Shown: positions 60,961 to 64,000 of the stretch, one piece after another
Layout of the letters: every line of letters begins with the position of its first letter
How positions within the stretch are numbered: position 1 is the stretch's first letter
Source: Strix aluco
Taxonomy: Eukaryota > Chordata > Aves > Strigiformes > Strigidae
NCBI RefSeq assembly: GCF_031877795.1
Contig: NC_133948.1
Location: 13,004,948 to 13,068,947 of the forward strand
Length of the DNA stretch: 64,000 bases
Direction of reading: 5' to 3'
The notes under the pieces: model-generated
Databases searched by the model: none
Told to the model about the DNA's origin: nothing
What the model saw: the letters and a program-made list of their open reading frames with translations, nothing else
Position numbers and translations under genes: made by a program

Positions 60961-63900
60961 GTTTAATGCAACATGACTATTTGCTTGCAAAAATGACTTG
61001 GCTTCTCTGTCCCTGAACCTTGCAGGTGTTTAACAGCCTGCATAAATTGAGGCTAATCACAGCTCCGCCAGCTGCCAAGGAGTCCAACAGCCAGGAGGAC
61101 ATGGCCTCGCTTATCTCCAGTGCAAGCTGAGTGAGCTGCTCCCGAGGGCGAGAGCTAATCTATTCAGCCCTAAATGAAGCAGCCTGTCTCTCATGCCTGC
61201 AGCCTCGCCGGGGAGAAGTGGAGGACAGGGTCTGAATGGGATTAGTGTGGACGACAGAGAAGATATTTGGGGCCATGCCTTGGCTGCTGCCAAGGATGTG
61301 CCTGGGGAAGGGGCTGCCTTGGCCATCCCTGCAATGCCAAGGGCTGGGCTGAAGGCCAGGGACATCTCCCTGGGTGTGGTGAGGGAACAAACACATCTCC
61401 AGTCTCACATCCCTCTGATCTCCCAGCACAATGCAGAGGGAGACAGGCACCAGAGCTGGCCAGCCAGCAAAGCTAACATGCACCCCCCCAACTTGCTTCC
61501 ATCTCGCTGTGGAGATGTGCCACAGGGAGGGAAGGGAGGGGGCACAGCACAAGGGACCCGAGCACCACTGATGAATAAACCATTCAGATCTGGCTTTATG
61601 CACCCCCAACGTGCATAAGGACATGAATTATACATCTAACAAGCCAACAAAAGCAGTTTACCTAAAGCACGCTTCCATCATGAACCCAGGCTTCTCCAGC
61701 ACGTGAGGCAGTTTCCAGATAGTGCCATTCCCTAAAAGCACAGTGGGTTTCCTGGCTTCACAGCACCCTCACTGGCTTCATTCATCCACAGCACTTCGTG
61801 CCAGGGGACAAGGAGAAGGCAGGGACGTGGGTACCGCTGGACACGTGCGCTTGTGTCTCACCTTGGGGCCCGGGCAGGGCAGGACAGGATGGAGCAGCAT
61901 CCCCTGAGGCAGTTCAGATCCCAGCCTGCAGCCCATCGCTATGGCGAGTGGAGCTTTTACACAACATAGAGTTTACTCCTTTCCCAGCAGACAGGGAGGA
62001 GGTAGTCATCCTCGTTTCCCTTTGTGTTAAACAAGGAGCAGGAGTCAGTGAGCACCGTCCTTCCAGCCAACAGTTTGTCAGGCCGCAGCGCTGCACTCAA
62101 GGGCAGAGTTGCAGCTCCAACACTCACAGCCTCCTGCCACTCCCTGTGCCCGAGGTCAGCACAGGGTGCTGGGGGGACCCTGCCACCTCCTGCAACCCCC
62201 TCCAGGTTCCCATCACACCTGTGACATGGACTAGCAGCCGTAGCACTGTTTGTTCTCTCTCCCCTGCTAGCCAGGACCTGTGACATCTCCCAGCTCCTCT
62301 GTCCTGACCTGGGCAACCCTTTCCTCTGTGGCTTCCCACAAACATCCGTGCACCAGTGACTCTGTTCATCTCCTCACGATGAAGCAGGGCCATTAGCCAG
62401 CTCAGTACAGGCTTGGACTTAAAACCCAGGCTGCACACCCCAGTGAGCTCTACAGGGATCTGCTCTACACAAAATCTGCTTCCCCATACACCCATACGTC
62501 CGACAGCAGAAAAGCAGAAGCAATGGACCTGTACTCATGGCATGGCAAGCACTACCGATTTCTGGGCAGTCATGATCATTTCCGATCAGACTGACATTCA
62601 CAATGACTAACCCTGTAATAAGGCCATGGGGAGGTGGCTGTAAAACACTAATCACACGCCCAGCCCTCGCTCATTAGCTAAGCCCAGACCCCCCGCCAGC
62701 CTGGTTTGGTTCCCTGGGGAAGGAGTCCCGCTGTGACGTGGGGGGGCAGCTCAGCACCGTTAGGAACCAGCCCCCTTGCTCCTCTCATTTCAGTTTATTC
62801 CAACCTCACGCTTTCTTGTTATCATAAGAGCCCGACTCCATTTCAGGGGTTTATTATACATGTAGCTTAAGCTGCTGAAGAACACAGTGGTTAGAGGTTT
62901 TAAAAGCAACCCTAACAGCACAGGCGTTTACTCCTGCAAAGTACAATGGTCTTCAGAGGAGCTTTTTCATTAGCTACCCAGATTTAAAGCTGGGCTCCCT
63001 ACCGCTGTGTTAAGCAGCAGCAAAACCATGATCTGTGATCAGCCCTTTGTCAGGGAAATGTCCCCTCGCTTGAACAGGCAGCACAACCCTCAGCCTCGGT
63101 CAGGAAACCAACTCCTGACTGAGGTTACATGCACGTTACTCCTAGGTGATTTCAGAGGATCCTACAGCCTGAAAGCAGCTCTTGGGCCTGGGAGACATGC
63201 CAGGGACTGTGGTCAGGACAGAACTCAGCTGAAGGCTGAGGCTGGGACCACGCAGCCCAGGAGAATGAGGATGGTGGAGAGGCGAGGGTGGGGAGGGAGT
63301 GTTGGGTAGGTCCAACACTCGATAAAGACCTCATCCAGCCATCTCCAAGGCTCTCTGTAAGCAGTCTTGAAGCTTGGGAGCACAGACACTTTCCCCTGTC
63401 ACTCCTTGGCCCGTAGGACCAGCCACCTTCACCACCACCCACTGCTACCATTTCACAGGAGAGGATGCTCTGCATTCCTTGTGCACACAGATAATGGCTC
63501 AAACCAGGGAGAAAAGGAAGAAAGAGGCAAACACCCTGCTGTCCACCCACCTACTACACCCTGACATCCAACCTGATCTCCTTGACAACTTATTTGCAGA
63601 CCTTGCTCTTCAGCCTCCTGCATGGTCCAGGAGTGGGTGGAAAGCCAGCACCCTGGCTCCCAGCCGTTAACCCTGCTTCCTAGCCCCTGGGTAACCCTTC
63701 CTCAGCCCACCTCGCCTGCTGAAGGCCAGCCCTGCTTCCCTCAGGGCTGGCAGGGTTATCGTGCTGTACAACTGCAGTGCCTCAGCTCCGGAAGGCTTGG
63801 GCTGCTCCCTCCTCCCTTTCGCTTCATGGAAATGCATAATAAGATCTCAGGGCAAGCCGAGGAAATTGCCTTCCTTTATCTTGCCAGTGCATTGCCCAGG

Positions 63901-64000
63901 CTAATCAGGGAAGAACAACACAAGCAACAGCCAGAATACAATTCTTATGCAGACAGCAGAGTTCAGCAGTGAAGAAGTCATCAGCCCCCTTGCCCCTCAG

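Larger units (their letters stand above)
58788..64000. other. Upstream flank of SRRM4, distal end of window
   Basis: No coding exon is recognisable. It has a possible LTR fragment at 60,067 and AT-rich islands at 60,520-60,960 (annotated), 61,010-61,190 and about 62,800-62,980. No gene lying upstream of SRRM4 is reached. Confidence 0.75.

Noticed and set aside
1..64000. REST/NRSF (RE1) site that might repress SRRM4
   Set aside because: I scanned both strands for the two half-sites with canonical spacing. Near misses at 9,855, 15,265 and 56,033 each lacked one half, so no RE1 is claimed.
1..64000. CR1 LINE copies, expected in bird DNA
   Set aside because: I saw no CR1 3' terminal octamer repeats or the usual 3' end consensus. 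Old fragments may exist but cannot be supported by eye.
1..64000. CRISPR arrays, operons or prokaryotic features
   Set aside because: Spliced vertebrate gene structure and CpG-island promoter rule out a prokaryotic context, and no regular repeat-spacer array exists.

Overview
This is vertebrate nuclear DNA, most likely from a bird. It holds the 5' end of one recognisable protein-coding gene, SRRM4 (nSR100, the neural SR-related splicing activator), transcribed on the minus strand. A bird microchromosome is suggested by GC-rich sequence, short introns, very few interspersed repeats and a short match to an LTR family that I recall as common in neoavian birds. The species cannot be fixed by eye.

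Gene layout, minus strand, right to left: a CpG-island promoter and 5'UTR (about 24,730-25,310); exon 1 with the start codon at 24,926-24,928 and coding end at 24,798; intron 1 of about 21.1 kb; exon 2 (3,530-3,673); intron 2 of about 2.5 kb; exon 3 (988-1,071); intron 3 of 333 bp; exon 4 (583-654); then intron 4 running off the left edge. The four coding pieces join in one open frame of 143 codons plus 2 bases, through GT-AG introns that are all phase 2. The product matches the N-terminus of SRRM4 as I remember the human protein: a near-invariant first 43 residues, a variable linker, then two lysine/arginine/serine blocks. The RS-rich middle and the C-terminal microexon-enhancing domain lie beyond the left edge.

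From 25.3 to 64 kb, upstream of the gene, I recognise no coding exons. The long open frames here and in intron 1 look like chance frames in GC-rich DNA. What stands out are AT-rich islands of 150-550 bp, dense in homeodomain (TAAT/ATTA), octamer, SOX and PBX/HOX-like motifs, set in a GC-rich background. They have the look of conserved noncoding enhancers around a neural regulatory gene, but conservation cannot be tested here.

Other structures are a 1.2-kb candidate processed retrocopy with a polyadenylation signal, poly(A) tail and 13-bp target-site duplication (57,534-58,787), a compact array of dyad-symmetric 16-bp repeats (47,521-47,605), several perfect inverted repeats, a possible LTR fragment at 60,067, and ordinary microsatellites and homopolymer runs. 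I found no new protein system. The most interesting items are the retrocopy, the G-rich block touching the SRRM4 start codon and the regulatory-looking islands.
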